A stretch of DNA of 64,000 bases from Apiotrichum sp. Y4204 (GCA_025531455.1 JAMYHL010000004.1:1032029-1096028), one strand, 5' to 3'; positions 19,629-31,391 are shown, counted from the stretch's first letter. The notes: generated by a model from the letters alone, not told the origin. Numbers and translations are program-made.

Positions 19629-20563
19629 CTACTTCCTACGACGGCTGGTACTTGTCGACGGACCTGGATCTCCAGTCGGTGTTAACTCTGCACTTATCAC
19701 CTGTTTCGCACCATGCACTGATGTACCAGTAAGTTCTGTGCCTGCTCGTTGCTGACTGGCAGTTGTCGGGGATGATGGAACGTGCACTTCGTCAGCAGGG
19801 TCTTGAACAGCAACGATGGGATTCGTCTTGGGCCCACAGCGTCGTCTCTTTGGGGAAGGTGTGATGGCAGCGGTGACTGAACCAGGCTGGCGGCTGGGCA
19901 ATGTAATGTCCTCCTGTCGTACAGTGAACATTCCATTGGACTCTCGTTCACATATCGGCCCGCGAACAACAACCGACATGCCAGTCATTGAAGGGTGTGT
20001 GTTGCTTAAAAACCTTTGCCAGCGGGGGATGTCGGGGATCAGGACACGAAGACGGAAGATGTTCTGGGTGTTGTTCTGACACTCAGTAGGTTCGGAATCA
20101 ACTGCGACTCACGCCAAACACAGTGCCCTGCAAAATGTATGAGGCCAGTCCACCACGGCTGAGGGGATCGATTTCGACTGTGCCTCCAGCAATTACGATG
20201 GCAGGTCGGTTGACAGGAACCATTGACAGGTAGTTTGGGTCTACAAGGTCAGTTGATTTCATGGGATCGGTACTGACCACTCAGTCCGGCCCACGGAAAC
20301 CTTTCAAATGATTGCACGAAGATGGCAAGCGGTGCCTCCATATCACCGTTATGCGCAAGGTTTCCCCACACACCAACGGCCTCACTGATATTGATGTTCA
20401 AGTCATCAACATAAGCAACCAGCTCGACAGGATGTGAGTCTGCCCATGAATCCAAGGCAAGCTCAGAACCAAACTTATGTGTCTTGCGTTTGTTGCTATC
20501 GGGTACAGTGTCGGACAAAATTTCGAAAACAGCACTGATGTAACAGAACGAGTGGTGCGACAT
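19629..20563 (-). CDS. OB-fold-like accessory protein of the Helitron
   Basis: Exons are 20563-20278, 20240-20113 and 20075-19629, with two 37-nt introns, encoding 286 aa. Sequence features in order: 'SHPVELVAYVDDLNINISEAVGVW', 'ERFPWAGLSDPNYL', then a beta-rich block 'ASYILQGTVFGNNTQNIFRLRVLIPDIPRW' and 'MTGMSVVVRGPICERESNGMF'. Alternating strands with Gly turns resemble an OB fold, as in RPA-type single-strand-binding proteins that some Helitrons carry. The C-terminal 110 residues are disordered and contain 'PSPKRRRCGPK', a nuclear localisation-like motif, and end in TSRRRK. The gene lies between the dioxygenase-like gene and RepHel, in the same direction as RepHel. Function by analogy only. 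Confidence 0.6.
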
Positions 20564-20657
20564 AGTGGGCAGAGGATTGATAGGGGAATGCGATACCAGC
20601 AGACTTGTATTTAAGGTGCTGCAAGCCTCGAACCAGCAAAACGATTGTCACCGTTGC

Positions 20658-23600
20658 TCACTGTGAGTTCAAGGTTTGGAAGACCTCATGGAACACCACA
20701 TTCCGAGTCCTGTGGTTGTCGTTTGTGTTGGCAAGGAGGATCGTAACTGACGTTGGCCTGGTGGAGCGGGACAAGGCAACATACAGCTGACCATGGCTGA
20801 ATATGGGATGTCGTAAGTCAAGTCCCACTCTCGTAAGGGACTGTCCTTGTGACTTATTGATGGTCATAGCAAATGCAAGTCGGACTGGGAATTGCACTCG
20901 GTTCAGCGTAAGCGGAAGTTTCGGTGACGGAGTGGCAGTGAGCTTGATTCGTGGGATGAACTCGTATTGTCCTTTTCGTGGTCCGGTGAGAATTTGACAG
21001 CCAAGGACACGTTCACCCAGATCTTGCACCAACATTCGTGTCCCATTGCACAGGCCAGCGGCAGGATTCAGGTTGCGAAGGAGGATAATCGGACATCCCC
21101 TTTTAAGATGAAGGTTGTGACCTGGGAACCCCGCTAAGTTGAATGTGTGGAGATACTCGGGCGGAAAGAGGCATGACGGCTGACCCGAAGTCCCAACAGC
21201 AGAATCAGCTGACGGGTACACTTTCATGTGACCTGGAAACTGTTCAAGGACGACGTCATTGATGCTGTTCACAGCCTCGTTGTGTGTGGCAAGAATTGCT
21301 CGCTCTTGAAAGTTGGTTGCGGGAACAGGGTAATTTGTGAGTGATGACGATGACCACTCAGGATAAACAGTGTCGATAAGGTCCATCTCGCTAGACCCAC
21401 ATGGCAAGCACATATCCTTAGGAAGGCCGATGGGACTGTCGTGAATGCCCTCTCCGATGTCGAGCAGCCATCGAGCGAACTGTGCAGTTGAGGGGTCATT
21501 CCTTGATGACAATCGCATGTTTTCATGCAGTCGGAGAGTCTTCACAGTTGGCCAAAATGATGTGTTTGTGATTGTCGCATTCACGATTGCTGACCTTGAC
21601 CCTTGCGGGATGACTGGAAGGCATTGGCGTAGGTCCCCTGGCATGTCAAACCGGGCAGGCCACACTTGAGACTCACCTCCGAACACAACAACTACTCCGC
21701 CAAACGGGTCATCACACATTCGCACATCCTGCAACATGCGGTTCACTGCTTCGAAGCAATCTTTATGCTGCATCACTGCTTCGTCCCAGATGATTAAACG
21801 GGCATGTCGGAAGAGTTCGGCTTCTGGGCTCTGGGCACTGATATCACAGGTTGAGTCAGGTTTCGTGTCGATAGGAATTCGGAACCGTGAGTGTGCTGTT
21901 CGGCCATTGGGCAGGAGCAGAGCAGCGACACCGGATGAAGCGACGGCAAGTGCGATTTCTCCTTTTGATCGAACATTGGCAAGACAGGCCTCCTCAACAA
22001 AGGTCTTTCCCGTACCACCAGGTCCATCGAGAAAGAACAGCTGTCCAGTGTCATTATCGACAGCTGCGGTGATAGCCGCAATGCTTGTCTGTTGGTCCTG
22101 ATTCGCAAGGGTAAGCAGATGCTCATAGTCTCGCTGGAGCTGTTGTTGATCCCAGCTCAACTCCCCAGCAAAGACTCTTGCGATTGACAGTTGGACATGC
22201 CCCTCGGCTGGGATAGTTGGCAAACCGAGAGCTTGCAGAGTCTTGCCAAACGACATGGCAATTTCCTCAAGCTTTTCAAGGAGACATGTTCGGACATGTG
22301 AATCAGTTGGATGCGGGATTCGGTGAAACCTGGTGAGCATGTATGGGATATCTTCGGCCATATTTGACTCATGACGATCAAAGAGTGACCTTGGGTTGGT
22401 TGGCTCGTTGAAGATGATGATTGTGATGAACAGTCGTCGTAACGCAGCAGCAGACTTGAAGAACGCAGCCTCATTAAGACAACGGTCATGCTCACTGTCG
22501 GACTGAAGGAGCCCTCGAGCTTCACAGGCTTCCTTAAACGTGTGATGCTCAAAGCCGTTGACAACTCGGAGGTGACGGAAAGATGTGGGTGACAGCACCT
22601 CGTAGAGCAACATTCGTAAAAAGTAGACCTACCAAAAGTGAGACTCAATTCAAATGCGACCTAGGCACTCACCTCACCACTCGTGGGTGGAACCCAATAC
22701 ACCCGTCCAATGGTCTGGCCCCGCTGTCGCTTTCTCCACCTTGTCTTTTTGGCATCCCAGGTAAGTTGTGTTGGAGCGTCCGGATACAGAAGGTCCACTG
22801 GGTCGCCATTCATGCAGGCACATCGGCAGTACTCGAAGAAGGCCTCAAGCTTTGACATCCTTGTGTCGTTCAAAACACTTGAAGGCGTAGTGCTTGAATG
22901 GTACCATACAGTTCTTTTGCCTTCGAGATGAACCGGGAGGGATTCGACTGGTGGTGATTTGGCATTGGTGTCAAAGGCGAGCAAGCGGAAGCAGCATTCA
23001 TTCGCACAGAGAAACCGGCCATCCAAGTAATCCTGGATCTCATTGACATACTCATCATTGCGGTGAGTGATGAAGGCTGCACGGTCGACACCCTTATTGA
23101 CGTATTTGTACAAATACTTGACAGCCGCAATGTGGCAGGCGACTTCCACATTGATATGGCAATCATACTTGGCAGACAGGAATGGGTTGTAAGGTACGAC
23201 CCATCTGTTGTCAAAGATGAAATTGCTATTGCCATGCTGTGCAGTTCGTCCATCGTTGCGACGTCGGTATCGGGGGTAGTGGTCGTCGTCAACCTCGGTG
23301 ACATCTTGGAAGGGTCGTGGGTACCTTGCCTTGCAACGTCCATTAAGCATGCAGGGGCTGCTGGGGTTCTCTCGACCGCAGGGACCATGGAGCATGGATG
23401 AACAGACAGTGTTGAAGAGTTCTGGCTGTGTATGTCGATCTGGCAGTTCGGCACACACAAACAAGTCGACATCATCGGAGGACATTGGTCGGGCAGTGGG
23501 ATCGAGGATGAGAAGAATGTGTGCGTGGGGTAGGCCACGCTTCTGGTACTCAATGACATAGCACCAGGAGAGGACCTTGCCGAATGTGGCATTCTCTTTC

Positions 23601-25493
23601 AAATCCGCCATGAGGGCATCAAGTTTGAGTTTGAAAACACGGGTGATGAGATCGGGGCGGTCTTTCGCTTGCTGACCCGTGAACAGGTTTTCGCGAATCT
23701 CTTGCCATTTTGGGTTACAAGTCATCGTAATGAACAGTGTAGGTTTCCCGAACCTCCGAACCAGTGCCATCGAGTTGTAATATGACTTGGTCATGTAGCG
23801 AGGGCTCCCAACAAACGATGCCGGAAGAATTGTTCGCCGCCCAACTTGGCCAAGCGGGATACCATCTTGGATTGCGGAACACACTTCCTGGTATGTCTCG
23901 GAACGAAGGGTCTGTTGGTTGACACGCAGCCACTCAAGCCTTCGTTGCTCAACATTGGCGTAAGCATCAACCCACCACTCCTGTGCCAAATCTCGGGCAT
24001 GATGGAGTGGGGAGAATTGATCACTTGCTCGGGTATGGAGATAAAAGGTGTGCCACTCTTGCAAAGTGATGGGCTCTGCGTAGGTGAGTACCTGCCCACT
24101 GCTGTGTTACGAACCAGACTTCTCTGCATATTGCGGGTCCGGTGCGTCAATGAAACCCATATATCGACCTTTTGTCATTTCTGGTTTCCAACCACGGGTT
24201 CCCGCTGGAAGGATAAACACAAATCGCAAAGGTTGGTATGATGAATGTGTGACATCAAGTCTTCGGAGCTGTCGGTTTTGCTGCTGAATAACAAGTTCTC
24301 GAATGTGAGGGACTGTGGGTGTCCGATCATATCCTGTAAGGATGGCACCAACCTCAGCGGCTCGTGGTCGGTTGTATCGACGCAAGTCACAGTCTCGGGG
24401 CTCAATTATAGACAACTGTAGGTCCAAAGTTGGTTCACTGGTGTGCCGCAGCCTCTCTCGGGCTGTTGCGAATAATTGAGCAAATGGGTTGCTTGCCATG
24501 ACATACTCGAGACTGGTGATGACGGATGGTCGCAAAGAGAATCTCGCTGCCTGCCTGGCCCTTGCGGCGATGGTGTTGTCGGTGACATACACTTGCAGGA
24601 ACTGAGCTTCGGTCTCATCGCAAGGGAGAAGACTCCCAATCAGATGGACCAGCTGGCCTTGAATCTTGAATACTGGTGGGCCTTTCGATGTGGAAGGATG
24701 CACAATGTTGACGCCAAGTGATACGAAAGAGAATGTGTTTGAGTAGGCTCGAATGTGTTGGAGGAAATGACGACTGTCGGTTGTGTCTGAGACCCGACTT
24801 AGCACCTATACCCATATAATGTCTTGACATACCTCCACGATACAGGTTTTCTAAGACTGCTGGGGGACGGGGAAAAGGTCGGAGGTCAACACTCCCAAAA
24901 CGACAGCATGTTCGGAAATCAGAGTGTGACCGCTGTGGAGCACTGCTCGATCGTTCACCCTCCCAGTGAAGGGCCTTGCAACATGGGCAGATGGTGTCAA
25001 GTTTGCCAAGGTAATGACAGACTGATGTGTTGTCGGCAAGTTGCCGCAGAGCAAGTGGAACAGGGCTTGAGGGCGGGATATGTGTGGCACGTCTTCGTCT
25101 TCGAATCAGAGCAGAGGTCAGTTGTGTAACAGCTGGTGCTGATTCTGGCGGTGGGGTTCGATGGTGATGCAATCGATTAGCGATAAGATACTGCTGATGT
25201 CGTTGATGCTGCCGGGCCCGCTGGGCAAGTTGTTGTCGTGAAGGAGTCAAATCTTCATCAATCTCGAAAGGGATAGGTGGCCGGACAACACGGCCAGATC
25301 GGCTTATCTGAAGTGGACGGTGATAGGGATCAGTCACATGGAGATTCGCAACAGCTGTGGATCGTTCATTCTCTCGTCTTCGTTTTTGAGCAGCTGACCG
25401 TCGCTGGGCAGTCGTAACATGTGTTGTCCATGGCGGAGGAGAGTATCGAACAGGTGGGCGGCTTTGGTGGCTGCTTGTTCGGATCGGAGGCAT
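20658..25493 (-). CDS. Helitron RepHel: HUH replication initiator fused to Pif1-type helicase
   Basis: Exons are 25493-24833, 24786-24115, 24075-22673, 22628-21677 and 21637-20658. The intron at 21676-21638 is 39 nt and in frame, so it is easy to miss; removing it restores the helicase motif GGDLRQCLPVIP. The product is about 1,555 aa. An N-terminal zinc knuckle (CPCCKALHWEGER) precedes the Rep domain with HUH motif 'GLPHAHILLIL' and the two-tyrosine motif 'YLYKYVNKG'. The helicase has Walker A GPGGTGKT, 'IIWDEAVM', 'LTLNRVQFPVRLAFAMTINK' with TINKSQGQ, and 'YVALSRS'. Rep nicks and joins element ends while the helicase unwinds. All key residues are present and no stop interrupts the spliced frame. 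The junction near 24115/24075 needs an atypical GTTCGT donor. Confidence 0.88.
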
Positions 25494-25662
25494 TGTAGAG
25501 AGTTGTAGAGAATGAGACAGCCCCACTGGAAGCGGCTCAGTATAAAAAAAATAAAAAAAGGTTCATTGGAATGGGAAGAGTTGCACAAGCCACATGGTTT
25601 GTCCCACGTGGTATAGACCACATGGTTAACTTAATGTAAAACGATATAGTAGTTGTAGTAGA

Positions 25663-25965
25663 TGGCGAGCGGGCTATTGTCGACGGCGAGAGCGCGTTAA
25701 ACGAGGGTGGGTGGGTAATCCCCGCCCCGCCATTCAGAGAGTCCATTGCCGACTCGATAATTCCACCGAAAAAATAGGTCCAGCCTGGGGGCAGCGAGCG
25801 CGTGCGCGCGTGCGGGCCAGCAGAATGCGGTGCCCCGGATTCCGTCTTCGAAGATTTCACCACATTTCACCAGATCTGACCGTCTTGTCCAGAGTCGGTC
25901 AACAACGCCTCCGTCTCACTCACATTCCATCCTCCCACTCTTATCTCTATCCATCCCACTCCGAC
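25663..25965. other. GRC3 upstream region, beginning at the Helitron
   Basis: This is the host DNA between the Helitron 5' end and GRC3. It is C/T-rich on the plus strand towards the ATG. Together with 17663-17997 it would have formed one divergent MES1/GRC3 promoter of about 640 bp before insertion. Confidence 0.6.
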
Positions 25966-28359
25966 ATGTCCGCTCTTGCAGCACGGAGGGCCGCACAAAA
26001 GGCGAAGACGGAGCAGGCTCCGAAAATTACTGCTCCACAGGTCGAAGTCGTCATTCCCATTCGCTCGGCGCCGAAAGCGACGTCCCCGAAGCCCGCAAAG
26101 GGCAAGAAAGGCAAGGCCGGAGCAAAGGCCGCAGCGCAACGCACTCCGCCTGCTCCCACGCGCTCGCCGACGCCTCCACCGGAAGAGTTTCTCGTCCCAT
26201 CGCCCTCCGCGTCGCCCGAGCCCGCACCGTCCAAGCGAAGGAAGGTTGGAAGGGAGCGATACTATCCCGCCGCCGAGGTCGAGGAACCCACGCCAAAGCG
26301 CAGCAGGCGGCAGCGCGGATTCTCGCCCAGTGCGCCGCAGAGTGATGGCGAGGGGTCATCAGGAGAAGGTAGCGATGAGGAGGGCGAGGATGAGAGCTAT
26401 GATGACATTGCGGGAACCGGCGCAGCAACGCCGTGGTCCCGCCCCGCAAGTCCTGGCCCCTCGCGGTCGGCCTTACGGGCTGGCACGTCAAAGTTCAATC
26501 CTCGTGAGGGCGTGAATCTGCTGCGAGTCGATGAAAAGACACTCGCCGCCGCTGGTGTTTCCGTACCTGGTCCTGGCGTGGTTGTTTCTCTGGGAAAGGA
26601 GGATGTGAGCTGCGATAATTCGGCGGTAAGCTGACAGACAGGAACTGCTAATCGCCGGCGTGTTCTCCATCACTCCCCTTCGCCAGCCGCTGTCTCTCCT
26701 TTCCACCACTGTTCATCCGGCGTGTGAAGAGGACGAGATCACGGCGTATCCCGTCTTCGCGCCGACCTCGCATCCCATTCCTGTCCTGATGGCCGGAGGG
26801 TTGGAGGATGTACTCCTTGAGTCGCCGCTACTGGGACGGCTGTCCCTCCCCAGAAGCTTTGGCAGCGCGTCCACAGTGCTTTTGATACAGGAGCACCAGA
26901 GTGGGATTGAGGGCCTGCGCGGCGATGTCGTGCCTGGCTTCAACAATATCTGGGTGGATGACGGCTCCAGCCCCGGCGCATGGGGTCTGCGCGGCGTGCA
27001 CCCCGTTCTCGACACCTTCTCTCTTCCGGTGTACCCGCACTGTACAGCACCCTCATGGACCACCGCTCTCGACGCTCTCGCCGAGACCCAGGAAGAAACA
27101 GCCTCTGATGCCTCGCCGGCGCCCGAGCGCGTACCTGTGGTGTTGGTCAAGGGTCCGAAGCGTAGCGGCAAGTCGTCTCTTGCGCGCGCGGCACTCAACC
27201 GGCTTTTGGCATCGTATGAGCGCGTTGCGTGGCTCGAGTGCGACATGGGTCAAGGAGAGTTTGGGTGTGGCGGCGTCGTGGGATTATGGATCCTAGACGC
27301 TCCATTGCTCGGTACGTGCATCTACGCCGAACATCACTGACCCCAGGCCCGTCATTTACACATCCCCGTCTTCCGGAGCGCGCGCACTTCCTCGGCGAAC
27401 TGAGCCCCCAATCGTGTCCCGACGAGTACATGGAGGCCATCTACCAGCTCATCACGCACTACCAGTACGAGGTGCAGCACCCGCTGGCTCCGGCAAGCGC
27501 ACGGCGGCGTTCGGATGCTGTTCCGCTGGTTGTCAACACCCAGGGATGGGTGAAGGGACTGGGCGAGGACTTGCTGCGCGCGATTGAGACGGCTGCAGAG
27601 CCGACACATGTCTTTGCCTTTGAGGCCGACGAGCCGAGGGAACGGTACGAGGGCGAGGGGTGGACGAACAGCCCCGAGCACATGCCTGTGGACCTTCCGT
27701 GGACGGGTCCCAGCTCCCCACCAGTGGTATTTACTCTCGAACCCGCTCCATCGTCTCCTCTACAAGCGCGGTATACTGCGGCGGACATGCGCACCCTCTC
27801 AACAATAGCATACATGCACGCGCGTCTGACAAAGGAGCCGACATGGGACTTTTCCGTACCCCTCTTCGCTGTCTCGCCTTGGGTCGTCTCCATCGGCCCG
27901 CCGCCTCTTTCCCACGCGTTCCTCCTTGGCGAGAGCGCGGACGCCATTCTCCCGTCCGACCTGCCACTAGCGTTGAACGGCGGCCTCGTCGCCCTCCTCA
28001 CGGGCCCGGACTCGGAGTCCTCGGAGGTCTACGTTCCCGGAATTCGGCCTGGCGAAGAAAGCTCCTTCCTTGGCCTGGCCCTCGTACGCGCAGTGCGCAC
28101 CGACCCGCTGCAACTCCAGCTCCTCACCCCGCTCCCTGCCGCGGTCTTGGCCACTGCCCGCGCGATCGCGCACAACGGCGCCCTGGAGCTCCCCACCCCG
28201 GCCCTCCTCGACTTCCGCGACCGCCCCGCCGGCGGCGTGCCTGACGACGGCATCGCGGGCACCAGGTGGGAGGACGTGCCGTTCTTTGCGGCCCAGAGCG
28301 GAGCAGTGGGTGCCGAGCGCAGGCGGTTTAGGAGGAACTTGCAGCGCCGCGGCGTGTAG
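25966..28359 (+). CDS. GRC3: Polynucleotide 5'-hydroxyl kinase Grc3
   Basis: Exons are 25966-26604, 26642-27311 and 27347-28359; introns are 37 and 35 nt; 773 aa. The first 190 residues are disordered and basic/acidic ('PKPAKGKKGKAGAK', 'SDGEGSSGEGSDEEGEDE'), fitting a nucleolar protein. A beta-rich N-terminal domain follows ('ELLIAGVFSITPLRQPLSLL'), then the P-loop kinase with Walker A 'GPKRSGKSSL' and 'LECDMGQGEF'. After it come 'VPLVVNTQGWVKGLGEDLL' and the C-terminal domain. This order is shared by Grc3/NOL9 and Clp1; the long disordered head favours Grc3. It phosphorylates RNA 5'-OH ends after Las1 cuts the ITS2 spacer of pre-rRNA. The Helitron ends 303 bp upstream. Confidence 0.9.
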
Positions 28360-28799
28360 TTATGTAGAGCAATGCCAGCGGGGTTGTCTTGCGGCGTGCG
28401 GAGCTGGTGGTTGATGTGATGGCGCCGACGATGTCTCGGAGGTCGGGGTGACAGGGCTTTGCAGTTCAGCAGAATGCTTTCTCCGACATTTCTCCGCTTC
28501 GCCCTAGATGCAACCATCTCGAGTCGAAGCCGCTGACATTACTCCGCGAGTTTAGCAGTTTATCAGAATAGCAATGAGATAAGGCACCGCATTCTCCACA
28601 ATCCCCACCACTCACTCCTCCCCGTGATGAAAAAAGTCCCCCAACTCGCGGCGTGGCTGTTGTTGTTCATGTCCACCCAAAAGAACACGAACAACGTGCA
28701 ACGTGCAACTCGATATTCCGCTAGCCTATATCCAGCCTATATAATCCCTTCAAGTCGACTCTCATCATCTACTCTCCCCATTCACTGTTCACTGCCAAA
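28360..28799. other. Intergenic region upstream of the HAD phosphatase gene
   Basis: This is the 3' flank of GRC3 and the promoter of the HAD gene. A TATA-type box near 28738 and the C-rich stretch before the ATG are the only clear signals. Confidence 0.5.
28738..28744 (+). promoter_or_regulatory. TATATAA box
   Basis: TATATAA lies 56 bp before the ATG of the HAD phosphatase gene, in otherwise C/T-rich promoter DNA. The same motif stands at nearly the same distance before the gene at 42220. Confidence 0.5.
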
Positions 28800-30139
28800 A
28801 TGACCGCCTCCAACGCCCTCTCGCCCGTCGTCGTCGACGGCCTCCTGTTCGACATGGACGGCACGCTGCTCGGTGAGTTATCAGGTCTTGAGATGGCGAC
28901 GAATGGTGGAAGTCAGACTTCCGAGGGGAACTTCAGTGCTCGTCCACTGGCAACCCACATGCGGTAGTCAACTGTATTTCGTCAAGCTTCCCCGGCCGCA
29001 GTCACTGACACCAGACTCTACACCGGGCGTCAACGCTACTTGGCAGTTGTACGCGGACGAGTTTGGCCTCGATCTCGACCATGTGCTCAAGAGTGAGTAG
29101 CGAAGCAGAATCATGTTAGCGAACTTGGGGAGACGACAGGCGCATGATAGCGACGGCCCCTGCCTCGCCTTGCAACACGTCATGTGCCAGGCCTCGTGGG
29201 CCAGATTAACTAGCTGCAATAATCAGCAATCTACACTCGTGATCCGTGTTCGATGACTGACCCAAGCCTCGCACGGCGTCCGCACGCAGGACAACATGCG
29301 CAACTTTTGCGGCCTGACGGACCCGGCGCGCATCGAGCACGAGACGGTGCGCTTTGAGGAAACGATCATTCAGCAGGCGCAGCGCCTGCAAGCTGAGGGC
29401 AAGCGCGGACTCGCAATCCTGCCGGGCGTGCACGAGCTGCTGACCTCGGTGAGTTCTTGCGGCGGGCAGGCTGCTGTGGTAGTTTTACAGCTTGTTGCCC
29501 CGCTTGCTGCGTACACGTTTCACATATCTTACCTCAGCTCAACGACTCCCCGACACCAGTGTGGGCGATCGTCACCTCCGCAACGACAGTGTACGCCTCG
29601 CAGGCGCTTCCCACCGCCCGCATCCCCTCGCACCACCACCTCATCACCGCCGACCACGTCACAAAGGGCAAGCCCAACCCAGAGCCGTATCTTGCCGGCG
29701 CGGAGCTCCTCGGTGTCCCGGCTGACAAGTGTGAGTGTGTGTGTGTGGAGGGAACGGGGCATCACGCAATCTCGCTACGCGTGTTGGGCGTCGCGATCGT
29801 GTCGTCGCGTCGTATTTGGCCGACGCCGGTGTATCCATTCCTGATCGCCGTGTCGTCATCTCGCAACTGCCGTTCATTCCTCGCTAGAGCGCTAACACCA
29901 GGCATCGTCATCGAGGACGCACCCTCAGGCATCAAGGCTGGCAAGGCGGCTGGCTCTCTCGTGCTCGCAGTGTGCACGTCGCATCCCCGCGAGCAGCTTG
30001 AGGGCCTCGGCGCCGACTGGATCGTGGAGGACCTTACGAAGTGGGTATAGAGCACGGTCTTCACACCAGTTCCAAGCTCACACACAGAGTGACCGCCCGC
30101 GTCGTCGACGGCAAGGTCGAGATGACAATCGTGCTCTAA
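28800..30139 (+). CDS. HAD-superfamily phosphatase, glycerol-3-phosphatase-like
   Basis: Six exons: 28800-28872, 29015-29092, 29267-29448, 29538-29730, 29902-30040 and 30088-30139, encoding 238 aa. Motif I is 'LLFDMDGTLLDS' with nucleophile Asp18 and Asp20. 'SHGVRTQDNM' and 'ITADHVTKGKPNPEPYLAG' match yeast Gpp1/Gpp2, and motif III/IV 'CIVIEDAPSGIKAGKAAG' completes the active site. Gpp enzymes make glycerol from glycerol-3-phosphate under osmotic or redox stress. Related 2-deoxyglucose-6-phosphatases are a possible alternative. The second intron ends in AAG rather than CAG, directly after a CTGAC branch site. The protein is predicted soluble. The gene is convergent with the J-protein gene, 190 nt apart. 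Confidence 0.85.
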
Positions 30140-30329
30140 TCAAATCAATTCAGAGGGCCACACAACGGACAATAACGACGCGGCTTCTGCTTCTGCTTCT
30201 TCTTGCATCTTGCATCTGCTTCGGTCTTCGGCAGCAGCAGCCCGCCGCATCGTATATATGCATCAGCTATAAACTTAGAGACCTACAAACCGAGATTAGG
30301 TAGAGACAGATTTCGGGCACAGTTGCTAT

Positions 30330-31391
30330 TTACGACGTCATGCTGCCGAGCACCTTCATAGCAAGCGCGCGCAAAATCTCGGCCTTTTGCGCGCCAGGAA
30401 GGGACGCAAACACCTGCGCGACGGGCTTGCCCTTCGCGTCGCGGATCGCGCCCAGGCGGTTCCCCGCAAAGCCTGCCGTTAGTGCTTTCCCTGGCACCTT
30501 GTGCAACACTTACCGCCTGCGACGGCACCAGGGATGTTGGCAACAATATACCCGAGCGCGGCACCCGCCGCGCCGCCAACCCACGTCCACCGGTGTCCGA
30601 CACGCGCGACCTCGGGCTCGAGCCTGGGGTCAGCTTACAACGCCAAAAGTCTAGCTCACAAATCCGCAAACACGTCGCCAAAGACATTATCCGCATTCGG
30701 CCTGCGCGGAATCTCCTCGGGCTCGGGCGAGCTCTCGCCGTCGCTTTCGGCCGCCGCTCCCGACGGGAACGCGCCCGTCGCGTCCTTGAAGTACTTGCTA
30801 AACTCTTCGAAAAAGTTGCGCGAGCTGCGCTCCTGCTCGTCTGGGTCGGCCGACGAGCTGAATGCGCTCGCGGGGCGCGAGCGGAAGATCTGGTCGTACT
30901 CTGCCCGCCGCGCCGGGTCCGAGAGAACGTAGTACGCGTCCGCGACGGTTTGCTGTGGTGTTAGTGGAAGTGAGCGCAGGGAAGAAGCGGGAGAACATAG
31001 CTGCTATGACCATGCAAGATGATATAGCAGCACCTCTCCTTGCTCATGACTCGAGGCTGGCGACTCACGAAACGCTCAGTCGCGCGGCGCCGTTCCGCCG
31101 CTGAGATCTTGGGGCCCAAGCGGTCAGGGTGAGTCTTGAGCGATTCACGGCGGTACGCCGCGCGGATCTGGTCCCTAACAGTCAGTGGATCAGTGCAGCC
31201 AGGGGGACTTAGGACTCACGAGGTGGCGGTCGGCTCGACGCCCTGCGGTTAGCTATGTTGTGTGTGTGTGTTAGCTTACGAGGATGGAGTAGTACTGTGT
31301 GTCAGCGATTTCGGCTTGTTGGGTGGCAAATTTGAGGGTTAGGATTAAACCCAGAGACGCAGACGCGCCAACGTACCTGCGGGAGACTCAT
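30330..31391 (-). CDS. J-domain (DnaJ/Hsp40) co-chaperone
   Basis: Seven exons: 31391-31377, 31294-31280, 31242-31220, 31174-31069, 30952-30660, 30623-30514 and 30472-30330, encoding 234 aa. The first three exons are only 15, 15 and 23 nt. The J domain starts at residue 6 ('YYSILGVEPTATSDQIRAAYRRESLKTHPDRLGP') with the essential HPD, and ends 'FQTVADAYYVLSDPARRAEYDQIF'. An acidic linker and a Gly/Ala-rich hydrophobic C-terminal stretch ('VGGAAGAALGYIVANIPGAVAGG') follow. There is no Gly/Phe-rich region or zinc centre, so it is a type III J-protein. It should stimulate an Hsp70; the partner and location are unknown. Confidence 0.85.

Larger units (their letters stand above)
17998..25662 (-). 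mobile_element. Helitron (rolling-circle transposon), about 7.7 kb, apparently complete
   Basis: The element reads on the minus strand. Its 5' end is TCTACTACTACAACTAC (plus 25646-25662), starting with the required TC and resembling the common TCTCTACTA start. Its 3' end is CTAA (plus TTAG, 17998-18001), preceded by a short hairpin. Host A at 17997 and host T at 25663 fit insertion between A and T without target duplication. Inside are a RepHel gene that can be spliced to an open frame, an OB-fold-like gene and a 2OG-dioxygenase-like gene. GC content is visibly lower than in the flanking genes. I set both borders by eye; another copy in the genome would settle them. Confidence 0.8.

Noticed and set aside
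25639..25644. Alternative Helitron 5' end at 25644 (TCGTTTTAC)
   Set aside because: It also starts with TC after A, but TCTACTACTACAACTAC at 25662 fits the known Helitron start better.
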